Shown: positions 1 through 8,437 of the stretch, in pieces
Layout: each line of letters starts with the position of its first letter
How positions within the stretch are numbered: the stretch's first letter is position 1
DNA from: Nocardioides gansuensis
GTDB taxonomy: Bacteria; Actinomycetota; Actinomycetes; Propionibacteriales; Nocardioidaceae
Assembly: GCF_003076135.1 (NCBI RefSeq)
Contig: NZ_QDGZ01000007.1
Coordinates: forward strand, 1 to 64,000
Direction of reading: 5' to 3'
DNA: 64,000 nucleotides
The notes under the pieces: generated by a model
The model's input: the letters and a program-made list of their open reading frames with translations, nothing else
Told to the model about the DNA's origin: nothing
The model's database searches: none
Position numbers and translations under genes: made by a program

Positions 1-552
1 GTAGTCGTTGTACTCCGCGTCACCCTCCCAGGTAGGGGCGTACAGGACCGTACGCCGCGAGCTCGGTGCCAGGAGCGGTGTCCGGCGCAGGTCTAGCTGT
101 GGCCGACCGATGCGTACCAGTCGGCCGCCGTCGAACTCCAGCAGCCCGGCGAGGTACCGCTGGACGGCGGCCTCGCCGGCCACAAAGACCCGGTCGTAGG
201 CCTTGGCGTTGTTGCTCGCCATCGAGTGCTTGTCGCTCTCACCGTGGTTGATGTGGACGTGCAGCCGGCGGCTGTCGAGGAGGGACTCGAAGTTGAGCAC
301 CGAGTTGTTGCAATACAGCACAAGCTTCGCGTCCAGGCCGGCGTAGAGGTCGGTCAGCTCGTTGAGTGTCGCGGCGGTGAACAGGGGCAGGTCCGTTCGT
401 GACTCGATCACCGCAGCGGACTCGGGGTCGCGCAGGACGACGCAAACCGGATGCACGTCGTTCAGAATCTCGAAGACGTCGAGCCACTGGACCAGTTGGT
501 AGGTCCTGCTGGGGTCGCCCGCGAAGTAGGCGATCACGGAAACCTCGTTCAC
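1..552 (-). CDS. CDP-glycerol glycerophosphotransferase family protein (partial)
   Basis: The 184 visible residues match the N-terminal half of TagF/TagB-like polyglycerophosphate transferases, which build teichoic-acid-type polymers at the inner face of the membrane. Recognisable pieces are HINHGESDKHSMASNNAKAY (about residues 113-132), the conserved histidine-containing segment of this family, and RTVLYAPTWEGD near the window edge, which opens the second Rossmann-like half. The C-terminal half lies beyond base 1. I start at GTG 552 because a TAG stands in frame three codons upstream; a second GTG follows at 537. No clear ribosome site precedes either. Because the upstream kilobase looks non-coding, the 5' end may be truncated. 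Family call is solid; exact substrate unknown. Confidence 0.75.
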   Translation of the reverse strand, partial: MNEVSVIAYFAGDPSRTYQLVQWLDVFEILNDVHPVCVVLRDPESAAVIESRTDLPLFTAATLNELTDLYAGLDAKLVLYCNNSVLNFESLLDSRRLHVHINHGESDKHSMASNNAKAYDRVFVAGEAAVQRYLAGLLEFDGGRLVRIGRPQLDLRRTPLLAPSSRRTVLYAPTWEGDAEYNDY

Positions 553-1510
553 GAAGGGATTCTAATCACCGCCGGCAAGCCCTGGCCGCCAACAAACCCC
601 GGCCAGCGATTGCGCCACAGCCGAGCGCACCCGTCGACCGAAGGGCAGGGCCGGCGGAGCTCCTCGAGCGCGGGCCGAGGTGTGCCGGCGATGTACACCG
701 ACCACGACTTCCTTTGCACCAACAGCAGGCTGCTGCCGCCCGCACTCCGGTGACCCAGGGTCAGACCGAGTAGACCCCAAGGTGTCGGCTGCGCCGCGGC
801 CGTGCCCATTGGCGTGCACATCGGCGCGCACGCGCGAAATCGCAGGAGAGGCAGGAACGGCCGGGCTCACGGCCGCTGGCTCACTTCTGGCGCTTCAGTG
901 CCCGGATGAGGCGTACCCAGTTGAGCCAGTGGCGTCATCGTCAAGCGGCTGGTGATGTTCCGCACCGTCCTCCAGACGACACGGCCCAGGCACGGCGCGC
1001 TCCGACGAGATCCAGCGCTCACCTCGCCGACGTGGTCGTGACCGGGACGGCGCCGATGAGTCCTGCGGCAGTGCAGGAGGTCGCCCGACCGGGACCCTCA
1101 CATCGGTGCGGACTTCATCGCTGAGCATGCGCTCCGCTTCGTCGACTTGCCGGCGACCATCATGGCGACAGGTCGAGGGAGGAGGCGTCGAGGTGGCCAG
1201 CCGCCCTCGACAACCCGCGCGACTACTCCTGCCAGGCCTACTTCTCCGATGCCACCGAATGGATGATCCTGGTCCGGCAGCCGCACTGCTGGCCGTTCCT
1301 CGCGGCCTGCCCGCTCCTATCGCCCATTGTCCGACCCAAACGTCGGGACGCTGAGCGCATTGACGATTGCGATGCCGCCCGGACAGCACACAGCAGTGAC
1401 GCGACCAACGACGCCGCTCGCTGCAGGGTTGCTCGAGAGCGCCATAGCCCCAGCCGGAGCAGCTCGATGAATGGAACCAGCACGACCAGCGCAGCGGGTT
1501 TCCCAGGCGG
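553..1510. other. Non-coding or decayed stretch, about 960 bp
   Basis: No reading frame here has credible protein-like composition, a ribosome site or a recognisable domain. A short plus-strand frame near 1205-1290 (DNPRDYSCQAYFSDATEWM) looks protein-like but is open only briefly and could be a gene remnant. I see no RNA gene, insertion sequence or repeat. Confidence 0.5.
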
Positions 1511-3079
1511 CTACACGGGTACGGCGCCGGGGCGGCCGGCCTCCACGGCCCAGCTGCTGTCGATAGTGGCGGTTCCGGACAAGTCGGCTGCGGAGGGGAC
1601 CACGCGGTAGTCGGCCCGCAGCGTGTCGGGGGTCGCGGTGATCCGGGTGTAGCCGCGCAGGTCGGGGTTGAGGTACTTCACGTGGGCGTTGTTCGGCTGC
1701 GCCGCCTTGACCGCCGCCGCCCAGCCACACCCGGAGCTGATCGAGGTGCCGACGAACTCGGTGGCGAGCACCGGGGTCTCCGGGCGGCTGAAGTCCAGGC
1801 GCAGGTCGTTGACCCACGCAGAGTGCCAATCTCCCGTCAGCACTACGGGGTTGGCGGGCCGGGCCTGGTCGATAAAGGACAGGAACCGGTTGCGCGAGAC
1901 GGCGTACCCGTCCCACTGGTCGTGGTTGACGCTGACGCCCGGGCCGCCGTCGTAGTCGATCTGCGCCATGATGGTCTGCTGGGCGATCAGGTTCCAGCGC
2001 GCTGTGGACCGCTCCAGGTTCCCGAAGAGCCAGCGCTCCTGCTCATCCCCCATCAGGCTCCGGGTGGGGTCGTTCACGCCTGGATGCTGCGGGCCGCCGG
2101 GAAAGGCCTCGGTGAGCTGGTCGGAGCGGTACTGCCTTGTGTCGAGCACGTGGAAGCTCGCGAGCGTGCCGTAGTCGAGCCGGCGGTGGAGCAGCATGTC
2201 TGGGCCTTGGGGCCGCTGTGCCAGGCGGAGGGGAAGGTGCTCGTAGTAGGCCTGGAAGGCGTTCGCCCGGAGCTGGAGGAACCGGCTGGGTTCGTTCGAC
2301 GGCTCGTTGTCGGGCTGTGAGATGTCGTCTGCCCAGTTGTTCTCGATCTCGTGGTCGTCGAAGGTGACCACGAACGGGAAGGCGGCGTGCGCGGCTTGGA
2401 GGTCTGGGGAGAGCTTGTGCCGCGCGTGGTTGGTGCGGAAGTCGGCCAGGGTCTCGTCCGTCCGCCGTTCGTAGGTGTAGTCGCCGACGTGCACGACCAG
2501 GTCAAGGTCGTCGGACAGCATCGCCCGGTAGGCGGCGTACCGCCGGCTTGCCGGCAGGGACTGGCATGAGGCCAGCGCGAACGCCAGATGGGCCGGCGTG
2601 CTGCCTGTCGCCGGCGCCGTGCGGGTGTGCCCGATGGGGCTGAGGACGTCGCCCACCCGGAACCGGTACCAGTAGTCCCGGCTCGGCTGCAGCCCGGACA
2701 CCTCCGGGTGCACCGAGTGCCCCAACTCGGGCGTCGCCTTCGCGGTGCCAGCCTTCACCACGGTGCGGATCTCGGGGTCGGTGGCGACCTGCCAGGTGAC
2801 AGGGACCTGGACGCCGGGCATGCCGCCCAGGCCGTCCCGCGCCAGCGGCTCGGGAGCCAGCCGGGTCCAGAGCACGAAGCCGTCCGGGGTGGGGTCACCC
2901 GAGGCGACCCCGAGGGTGAACGGGTCGCTCGGGAAGCGCGGGCTGGCCCAGGCCGGCGCGGCCGAGTAGCCGTAGAGGGCAGCGGCCGCGGCGGCGCCCC
3001 CGGCGCCGGCGAAGGCGAGGAAACCGCGACGAGAAAGGGGCCGGGAGAGCGACGGGGGCGGGGACGGCTGCACAGCCAT
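1511..3079 (-). CDS. phoD: PhoD-family alkaline phosphatase, Tat-exported
   Basis: A 522-residue phosphodiesterase/alkaline phosphatase that would release phosphate from phosphoesters outside the cell. The N terminus has a twin-arginine signal (SRRGFLAFAG, about residues 16-25) followed by an alanine-rich hydrophobic run. A short N-terminal PhoD beta domain (FTLGVASGDPTPDGFVLWTR) precedes the metallophosphatase core, whose motifs are VHVGDYTYE, FDDHEIENNW and LTGDWHSAW. The start at 3079 is preceded by GGAGG at good distance; an upstream in-frame ATG at 3187 would put 36 residues before the Tat signal and is unlikely. It stands alone, with three TTCAGGT repeats upstream suggesting phosphate control. 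Length is normal for PhoD. Confidence 0.93.
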   Translation of the reverse strand: MAVQPSPPPSLSRPLSRRGFLAFAGAGGAAAAAALYGYSAAPAWASPRFPSDPFTLGVASGDPTPDGFVLWTRLAPEPLARDGLGGMPGVQVPVTWQVATDPEIRTVVKAGTAKATPELGHSVHPEVSGLQPSRDYWYRFRVGDVLSPIGHTRTAPATGSTPAHLAFALASCQSLPASRRYAAYRAMLSDDLDLVVHVGDYTYERRTDETLADFRTNHARHKLSPDLQAAHAAFPFVVTFDDHEIENNWADDISQPDNEPSNEPSRFLQLRANAFQAYYEHLPLRLAQRPQGPDMLLHRRLDYGTLASFHVLDTRQYRSDQLTEAFPGGPQHPGVNDPTRSLMGDEQERWLFGNLERSTARWNLIAQQTIMAQIDYDGGPGVSVNHDQWDGYAVSRNRFLSFIDQARPANPVVLTGDWHSAWVNDLRLDFSRPETPVLATEFVGTSISSGCGWAAAVKAAQPNNAHVKYLNPDLRGYTRITATPDTLRADYRVVPSAADLSGTATIDSSWAVEAGRPGAVPV

Positions 3080-3097
3080 GAGGACCTCCGAGAACAG

Positions 3098-3150
3098 ACC
3101 TGAAGGGTTGAGTGACTCCAACCCCTCACGCCGACCTGAAGGCACCTGAA
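3098..3150 (-). promoter_or_regulatory. Three TTCAGGT repeats upstream of phoD (possible Pho box)
   Basis: Read on the minus strand, TTCAGGT occurs at 3150-3144, 3140-3134 and 3104-3098, the first two spaced exactly 10 bases apart. Tandem heptamers about one helical turn apart are the layout of PhoP boxes in actinobacteria, though the bases fit the Streptomyces consensus only partly. Assignment is inference from position upstream of a phosphatase. The rest of the gap up to 3409 shows nothing else. Confidence 0.35.
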
Positions 3151-3409
3151 ACACCGCGTGACCGATGACGGACAAGACGCCCAGCATCGCGAGAACCGAC
3201 TCTGACGGCCGTCGACATCAGGCGGACGGCACGCGGCGTCCCCGGGTGCACCGCGAGGACATCCCCGTTGCCACCCGGCCTGGGGACCGGTGTCGAACGC
3301 GCAGCCGGAACTCGAGGACGTGCGCAGGCAGCTCGAGGGGGCTCGCCTGTCTCACGGGTTGCTTAAGCTTGACCCGAACCGGACCCGAGGGATTCGGTGA
3401 GCGTCAACT

Positions 3410-3739
3410 TCACGCCCGTGGACCACCGGCCACCCGTACGCCGGCCCGTGGCGGCCCCCAGGGCGCTTCCTGGGTCGGCGCGGCCTGCGTCGTCGTGTGT
3501 TCCAGCTTCAGGCGGGCCTCGCGTTCGACGAGCACCGGAACGTAGTCGCGCAGGTGACTGTCGTCGTACCGTTGGTGTGCCTGACTGACGACCTCGGCGA
3601 CGGTGGCTCTCGAGTGCCGAGGGAAGCGGCGCGAGAGCCGGTCGATCATGTGCGAGAGCGCCCGGGTCTCGCCGTGCAGAACCGTGCGCTCGGCCGGACG
3701 CTGCGCGGGGACGACAGGAACCTGGTCCGCTGTGTGCAT
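3410..3739 (-). CDS. Three-helix bundle dimerization domain protein
   Basis: A 109-residue small actinobacterial protein. The diagnostic block runs from about residue 35: IDRLSRRFPRHSRATVAEVV then HLRDYVPVLVEREARLKL, the three-helix bundle dimerisation fold seen in many small actinobacterial proteins of unknown cellular role. The last 30 residues are Pro/Ala/Gly-rich and probably disordered. ATG at 3739 gives the usual N-terminal lead of this family; there is no strong ribosome site, and a later in-frame ATG (just before IDRLSRRF) is possible. It overlaps no other gene and lies next to a CYTH gene remnant. Confidence 0.7.
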   Translation of the reverse strand: MHTADQVPVVPAQRPAERTVLHGETRALSHMIDRLSRRFPRHSRATVAEVVSQAHQRYDDSHLRDYVPVLVEREARLKLEHTTTQAAPTQEAPWGPPRAGVRVAGGPRA

Positions 3740-3870
3740 CCACAAAGGATGGAGCGACCCGGCATGCCCGGCAATAGCACAATTTGGCAATCCGGGCACG
3801 CTTCCGCCACGAAAGAGTCGCCCGGGCGGGAGGTTTGCGACCCCTCGAAGGCGAGGAGGACCGTCTCCTC

Positions 3871-4141
3871 GTGGTCTCTGACCAGCACACCGAGATCGAG
3901 CGCAAGGACGATGTGGGGCCCGAGACCAGGGTCCCGAGCTGACCTGCCTACCTGGCGTGGGCCGGATCGCACACCGGAGGAGATCGGTCTCGACGCAACG
4001 TACTTCGATACCGCGGACCTGGCACTGGCTAGGGCCGGCATCACGCTGCGACTCCGCACCGGCGACGCGGACGCCGGATGACATCTGAAGATGCCGGCAT
4101 GCACGGACGTCCGCAGCGAGGTGCGGCGGCCGCTCGAGGAA
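3871..4141 (+). pseudogene. Decayed CYTH-domain (triphosphate tunnel metalloenzyme) gene
   Basis: Pieces of the CYTH N-terminal region can be read in order but not in one frame. From GTG 3871 comes HTEIERKDDVGPETRV (the ExExK signature), then a TGA at 3940. A second frame resumes with LDATYFDTADLALARAGITL and runs into TGA 4079, exactly where the family has a tryptophan (WHLK). After that stop the same frame continues HLKMPACTDVRSEVRRPLEE. So at least two stops and one frameshift are present, and the rest of the domain (and the CHAD domain often fused to it) is absent. Almost certainly non-functional. Confidence 0.75.
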
Positions 4142-4277
4142 AGGACGTCGTGGCGCCCGGATCGACCGAGGACCTGCGCAACTCCTGGTGAGTCCCGCGA
4201 ATTCACGTCCGTGGGTTCGGAATGGGGCTCAGGCGGCGCCGGAGACCGTGCACGAGGGATCGCATGCCTAGTAGGTA

Positions 4278-4305
4278 TATCTCTGAGATAGGATGCTGCT
4301 ATCCT
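4278..4305 (+). promoter_or_regulatory. Promoter and operator of the PadR gene (two inverted repeats, leaderless)
   Basis: TATCTC-T-GAGATA at 4278-4290 is a perfect inverted repeat, followed at once by AGGAT-N6-ATCCT at 4290-4305. The right arm contains a -10 box TATCCT (4300-4305), which places the transcription start on the A of the ATG at 4312. There is no Shine-Dalgarno sequence, so the mRNA is probably leaderless. Repeats over the -35 and -10 positions fit autorepression by the PadR protein encoded directly downstream. Confidence 0.6.
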
Positions 4306-4311
4306 GATGTC

Positions 4312-4860
4312 ATGGCGCACGTCATCCTCGGCCTGCTCCTCCTGGGGGACCAGACGCTCTACGGCTTCAAGAAGCAGTTCGAATCCGGCATCGCCTTGTT
4401 CTACAGCTCCAGTGTGGGGAGCCTGAAGCGCGCGCTGGACCAGCTGCTCGCCCTCGGGCACATCGAGGTGGCTCACCAGGAGGAGGGTCCGCGAGGCCGG
4501 AAGACCTATCGGATCACGGCCTCCGGGCGCGCGGAGTTCCAGCAGTGGATGCGGAGCCCCGTCGCCGGCAGCGACCTGGAGACCGGCGCGCTCCCGCGCA
4601 CCTACCTGCTCGGGCTGCTGGAACCCTCGGCGCGGCTGGAGGTGGTCGACCAGATCCTCGCCGGGATCGAGGACGGACTCGGCGGCCTCCGGCGCCTGGC
4701 CGCCAGTCTCGATTCCGCGGCCGTCCCGGCGCAGTTCCAGGACGTCTTCGACCACCAGCTCGCCACTCTCGACTACGGAATCGCCTCACACGAGTTCGCC
4801 CAGAGCTGGTTCAGGGACTACCGGGCTCGCATCGCTGCCACCAAGACGGGAAAGTCATGA
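4312..4860 (+). CDS. PadR family transcriptional regulator
   Basis: A 182-residue repressor. Residues 1-75 form the winged helix of the PadR family (MAHVILGLLLLGDQTLYGFK, then LKRALDQLLALGHIEVAHQE and GRKTYRITASGR). The C-terminal half is the helical PadR dimerisation part (Vir_act_alpha_C-like). The start is ATG 4312, preceded by a -10 box at leaderless spacing rather than a ribosome site. Its stop overlaps the next gene's ATG (ATGA), so the membrane protein behind it is translationally coupled and is the likely main target. PadR proteins bind inverted repeats such as those at 4278-4305 and often sense drugs or membrane stress; the ligand here is unknown. Confidence 0.88.
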   Translation: MAHVILGLLLLGDQTLYGFKKQFESGIALFYSSSVGSLKRALDQLLALGHIEVAHQEEGPRGRKTYRITASGRAEFQQWMRSPVAGSDLETGALPRTYLLGLLEPSARLEVVDQILAGIEDGLGGLRRLAASLDSAAVPAQFQDVFDHQLATLDYGIASHEFAQSWFRDYRARIAATKTGKS

Positions 4861-5297
4861 TGCAAACCAGGTCCCTCGCCTCCACTGCCGCCCTTGTCGC
4901 GGCCGTCGTGCTGGGCGGGCTCGTCCTGTTCCAGCTCGCCCTCGCGATCGGGGTCCCCTGGGGCGATGCGTCGTACGGCGGAGCTGAGGCCACTCTGCCT
5001 ACACACTTGCGCGCCACCAGCCTCGGCGCGGTCGTCTTCTGGAGCCTGGTCATTCTCATCGTCCTGCGCCGCGGGGGCTACCAGGTCTGGACACCGTTGC
5101 CCGTGGCGTGGCTGCCGGTGGTGACGTGGGTGCTGGTCGGCCTCATGGTCGTCGCGTGCGTGGTCAACGCCCTGACCCCCAGCGCGATCGAACGCGCGAT
5201 CTGGCTGCCTGTGTCGGTCGCGCTGCTGGCCACGCTAATCACCGTCCAGGTCACCGCCGACCCCTCACCCGCTCACGTCGAGGGCGATGTCAGTTGA
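4857..5297 (+). CDS. Small integral membrane protein coupled to PadR
   Basis: A 146-residue protein with four predicted membrane helices: about 9-30 (AALVAAVVLGGLVLFQLAL), 55-75 (SLGAVVFWSLVILIVL), 87-107 (LPVVTWVLVGLMVVACVV) and 119-137. The loop between helices 1 and 2 carries GVPWGDASYGG, a short motif seen in small actinobacterial membrane proteins of unknown function. It overlaps the padR stop codon by four bases, the classic layout of a PadR regulator and the membrane protein it controls. ATG codons at 4857 and 4860 are adjacent; the first gives the ATGA overlap. No transport signature can be seen. Confidence 0.75.
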   Translation: MMQTRSLASTAALVAAVVLGGLVLFQLALAIGVPWGDASYGGAEATLPTHLRATSLGAVVFWSLVILIVLRRGGYQVWTPLPVAWLPVVTWVLVGLMVVACVVNALTPSAIERAIWLPVSVALLATLITVQVTADPSPAHVEGDVS

Positions 5298-5427
5298 ACG
5301 TGGCGTCGTCCTGGCAGCCGATCATGCCGCCCGGCCTGTCCGTGACTGCCACCCGCTGACGCCCACGTTCTGGCGACCCGACGCCAGAACGATCCAACCG
5401 ACCGAGCACTCGGTGGTCTAGTCCAGG

Positions 5428-5628
5428 GTGTGGCTGGCGTTGAGCGAGGTGTGCGAGCCAGTCGCTGACCGCCGTGGTCTTCCCGAACCCGGCCGGGGCA
5501 GACACGAGAGTGAGTCGGTGGCCGACATCAAGGGTGGTGTCCAGCTGCCCGATCAGTCTCGGGCGCGCCACCGGTTGCTGGCGCCGGGTGGGCGCGAACA
5601 GCTTGGTCGCGAGGACCGGAGTCGACAC
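5428..5628 (-). pseudogene. N-terminal fragment of a LuxR/MalT-type ATP-dependent regulator
   Basis: From GTG 5628 the frame reads STPVLATKLFAPTRRQQPVA, a very typical beginning of large MalT-like LuxR regulators, and reaches the Walker A motif SAPAGFGKTT at residues 43-52. Homology stops at about residue 67 (LAQRQPH); the remaining open frame down to 5290 is unlike any regulator, and the NB-ARC, TPR and HTH parts (normally some 800 residues) are missing. It ends tail to tail with the membrane protein at 5297. This is a truncated gene left after a deletion. Confidence 0.7.
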
Positions 5629-6163
5629 TCACGGATCATAGAAGCAACGGCGCAGCAGGCCTGTTCGCCGCCAGGCCGGGAACTCGTTCCCATGCGGTGC
5701 GGGACAACGCCAGTCAGGAGATCACCCCGCGGGTCCATGTTCGCCGGCCATCTCTGACGCAGTGCCTGCTTCGCTCGGCCCCTGTTCGCGATGCTCCGTC
5801 GTCAGGCGGAGGCGTCGACAGTCGCATCGTCGACTGTCTCCGGCGGCTCACGGCGCCTTGGGCGGATTGCAGGGGCGCGCTGAAGACCACTACCTATTCA
5901 CCTCAAGACGTGACAAGACCGTGTCTGCCTCCTCTGGCGGGAAGTGACGGGCCGCAAGATCTGGCGTGTTGACTCCCCGGGGGTCCCTGCCGGCGGCGGA
6001 TCGTCGGTCGGACAGGGACACGGCGAGGACCCGCGCTACGCACGCCTACCGAGGCGTGCGCGGCTACGTACCTAGATGCGTAATCCCCCGGTCGTGACCG
6101 GAGTCCATCGGACGTTCACTGGGAGTAGTCCGAAAGACCCCAGACCCAGGAAGCGAGGCCGTC
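5629..6163. other. Non-coding stretch, about 535 bp
   Basis: No supported gene. Codon structure is absent in all frames. The last 100 bases precede a small two-gene operon and contain an AT-richer segment around 6065-6085 that may hold its promoter, but I see no convincing -35/-10 pair. Confidence 0.4.
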
Positions 6164-6367
6164 ATGAACATCGATGCGTCCGACACCAAGACGGCCCGTA
6201 GGCTGCGCGCGATCCTGCTCGAGCTGGCCCGCCGCGAGGACGACAGCGCTGCCAACGAGGCCGCGGCCACTCCGTACTGGTCTCCCGCTCCGCCCACCGT
6301 CCTCGGCCACCGCACCGCTGCCGCGCTCCTGCGGAACGCAGCCGACCAGTTCCTCGCCACCAGCTGA
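6164..6367 (+). CDS. Small hypothetical protein, first of a pair
   Basis: A 67-residue protein, preceded by an AGGAAGCGAGG ribosome site. The N-terminal half is a charged helix (DTKTARRLRAILLELARRED), followed by a Ser/Pro-rich turn and a second helix (HRTAAALLRNAADQFLAT). No domain is recognised. It lies 11 bases before the next small gene in the same direction, also with a good ribosome site, so the two probably form one operon. GC-rich third positions support translation. Function unknown; short two-helix proteins of this kind are common in actinobacterial accessory regions. Confidence 0.55.
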   Translation: MNIDASDTKTARRLRAILLELARREDDSAANEAAATPYWSPAPPTVLGHRTAAALLRNAADQFLATS

Positions 6368-6378
6368 GGAGACCTGCC

Positions 6379-6630
6379 ATGTCCATCGTGCTCCCCCAGA
6401 ACGAGAAGTACCTGCGCGACGCCTTCGGCTCCGCCCTCCGCGACGGCGCCTGCGTCCTCGACGCCGACCGCGAGGTCGGCTACGTCCGCCTCGAGTACGG
6501 CACCCGCCGCGGACCGGACTCGGCGTACTGGGACGGATGGTTCACCGTCGCCCGCAGCCGCGGCGACCACCCGCTTCGCGGCAAGGTGATGACAGGGCGC
6601 CTCGTCCAGCTGATCGGCGGCGCGGCATGA
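6379..6630 (+). CDS. Small hypothetical protein, second of a pair
   Basis: An 83-residue protein with a clear AGGAGA ribosome site in the preceding gap. Sequence such as NEKYLRDAFGSALRDGACVL and DSAYWDGWFTVARSRGDH is globular, mixed helix/strand and rich in Tyr, Trp and Asp, unlike chance translation of this DNA. No family recognised. Its stop codon overlaps an ATG at 6627 that opens a 26-codon frame (MTWHIT...), the possible stub of a third operon gene; that frame runs straight into a broken minus-strand gene, so a deletion end may lie here. Confidence 0.6.
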   Translation: MSIVLPQNEKYLRDAFGSALRDGACVLDADREVGYVRLEYGTRRGPDSAYWDGWFTVARSRGDHPLRGKVMTGRLVQLIGGAA

Positions 6631-6639
6631 CCTGGCACA

Positions 6640-6934
6640 TCACCAGTCGAGCGGTCCTTGCAGCGTGGTCGACACCACCGTTGTCGGCATGCTTCTCATC
6701 CGGGTGACCCATGGATCACTCAGCTCAGACTCCTCGATACCCGACGCCAGCATCTGCGCGTGCGCTCGATACGTGTTGGCCCCGAACACCATCCGCTGCG
6801 TCTCGCTGTATAACGCGAGGCGGCGCTCGAGAAACCTCGGGACCTTGCTTGCCCCAGTAGCCGCCCCAGCCGCCGATGTGGGCGCCGTAGCCGTCGAGGG
6901 TGGAGAAGACGTCGAAGGTATAGGTAGCGGTCAT
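6640..6934 (-). pseudogene. Broken dihydrofolate-reductase-family (RibD C-terminal-like) gene
   Basis: From ATG 6934 the frame reads TATYTFDVFSTLDGYGAHIG, the usual start of this oxidoreductase family, through WGGYWGKQGPE. One extra base near 6836 then shifts the frame; in the neighbouring frame the family sequence carries on (FLERRLALYSETQRMVFGAN, then ELSDPWVTRMRSMPTTVVST) until TGG-TGA at 6640-6645. The C-terminal half of the roughly 190-residue protein is missing and the remnant ends where the two small plus-strand genes end. Frameshift plus truncation make it non-functional. Confidence 0.8.
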
Positions 6935-7371
6935 GGTGCTCTCCTCGCGTGCGGTTGGGCCGCTCCTCGTAGACGAACCTCTCGCCCCTGCTAGGAACAC
7001 CGCTGCCCCTATACGACACCGTCTCCCGAATTCTCTTTCGGGACCTTCTGGAGGCGACTGGTAGTGATCCGACCGCACCGATCCGACGGTGCGTCACTCC
7101 GCCGCGACTGACTAGGTCCTTGCGGCGCGGACACGCGGCGATCCAGTGGAGGCGGCAGGATCTGTTCGCGGTCCGACGGCGAAGGGGCTGCGAGCCTCCC
7201 GCAATGACGAGAGTGAGTCGTACTGCCGGATGCGGCCCCTAGTTGCCTGCGCTGGCGCGCATTGCCCAGCAGCGTACGCAGCCTTATGGATCACGGGTTG
7301 GATGGCGCGTCGAACCGTCCAGCAAGACGCTGTCACCTGCCGGCCGCTCCACTCCGCTCTGCGCTCTCGAC
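6935..7371. other. Non-coding stretch, about 437 bp
   Basis: No gene supported. Open frames on both strands here have no ribosome site and no recognisable sequence. The bases next to 6935 contain GAGGAGAGC on the minus strand, a ribosome site for the broken reductase gene. Confidence 0.4.
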
Positions 7372-8238
7372 TCAGAACGGCATGGCGAGGAACGGCGACG
7401 CGTACAGATCGTCGCTGCTGAGCCGCTGCTCAGCCTCAGCCGGTGGGATCCGATCTTGCTCGGCCTTCAGCAGCATGCCTAGCAGTCTCACGTCTCCAGC
7501 GGTGGGGATGCCCGTCACCTCGTCATGCGACAGCACCCATGACACCGCTGCGGTGATGCGGTCCTGGGCGTCGTAAGGCTCGTACCAGGTCGAATAGGAA
7601 TGGTCCGCACCGTCCGGCCAGTTGCGGCGGGACACCGTCTTGATGGTCATCAGGCCTACGTCCTGCCGGCGGACCTCTGCCACAAGCGCCTCGTAGTCGG
7701 CTCTATAGGACTCATCTCGCCACAGCACCGGGTTCAACGGAGTCAGGACCGTCGCGAAGGGATACCGACGTAACGCCTCGAGGTGGGTCGCCGGCGCCTC
7801 ATGGCCATGGCCAGTAATCCCGACGGCACCCACCAGACCAGCCTCCTGCGCGCGGACCGCCGCTTCCAGAGCACCGCCGGGCCGGGTAGCCAGGTCCAGC
7901 TCATCGGGGTCGCCGATGGCGTGCAGTTGCAGCAGGTCGATGCGGTCTGCCTGCAACCGCTCCAGCGAGCGGTTGATCTCGCCCCACGCTGACTCGTGCT
8001 CTCTACGCCCGGTCTTGGTGGCCAGGAAGATCCGATCACGGATCTCGGCCATCCATGGACCCAGCCGCAACTCAGCGTCTCCGTAATCGGCTGCCACGTC
8101 GAAGTGGTTGATGCCCCCATCGAGGGCTTGCTGTATCGAACGATCCGCCACGTCCTGTGAAACACCGCCGAGCGCCGCCGCACCGTAGATGAGCACTGAA
8201 CTCTGGTGCTCGAGCCGTCCAAGCCTGCGCTTCTCCAT
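7372..8238 (-). CDS. Aldo/keto reductase
   Basis: A 288-residue NADPH-dependent oxidoreductase of the AKR superfamily. The catalytic tetrad is present: Asp and Tyr in FDVAADYGDAELRLG (about 46-60), Lys in LATKTGR and His in LLQLHAIGD. The (beta/alpha)8 barrel continues to the cofactor region near TIKTVSRRNW. The TIM-barrel N terminus MEKRRLGRLEHQSSVLIYGA matches the short form of the family, so I choose ATG 8238, with GAGGGTG upstream; longer frames reach 8682 without homology. It stands alone. Substrate cannot be told from sequence; related proteins act on aldehydes and ketones. Confidence 0.88.
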   Translation of the reverse strand: MEKRRLGRLEHQSSVLIYGAAALGGVSQDVADRSIQQALDGGINHFDVAADYGDAELRLGPWMAEIRDRIFLATKTGRREHESAWGEINRSLERLQADRIDLLQLHAIGDPDELDLATRPGGALEAAVRAQEAGLVGAVGITGHGHEAPATHLEALRRYPFATVLTPLNPVLWRDESYRADYEALVAEVRRQDVGLMTIKTVSRRNWPDGADHSYSTWYEPYDAQDRITAAVSWVLSHDEVTGIPTAGDVRLLGMLLKAEQDRIPPAEAEQRLSSDDLYASPFLAMPF

Positions 8239-8437
8239 GACGACACCCTCTGACACGGGTCCAACTCGGGCAACCCCGAACACGGTCCGGCAACCGCGTG
8301 CGTCGCCGCTTGGCCCCACTGGTTCGTCCCGACTGCTCTTCTGAATCGAAGTGGGGTATTTCGCCGCGCATTGACACCCGACCGGTGGCGAACGAGGGCG
8401 CCAGTCGTCATCGGCCGCCGCCCGTGGGACTAGCGTC

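Noticed and set aside
895..1389. 164-codon minus-strand frame
   Set aside because: No ribosome site, Arg/Ser-rich composition typical of out-of-frame translation and no recognisable domain.
5881..5912. CTCAAG at about 5902 as a further WhiG-type promoter
   Set aside because: The hexamer 15 bases downstream is GTCTGC, not GCCGAN, and no gene follows at proper distance.
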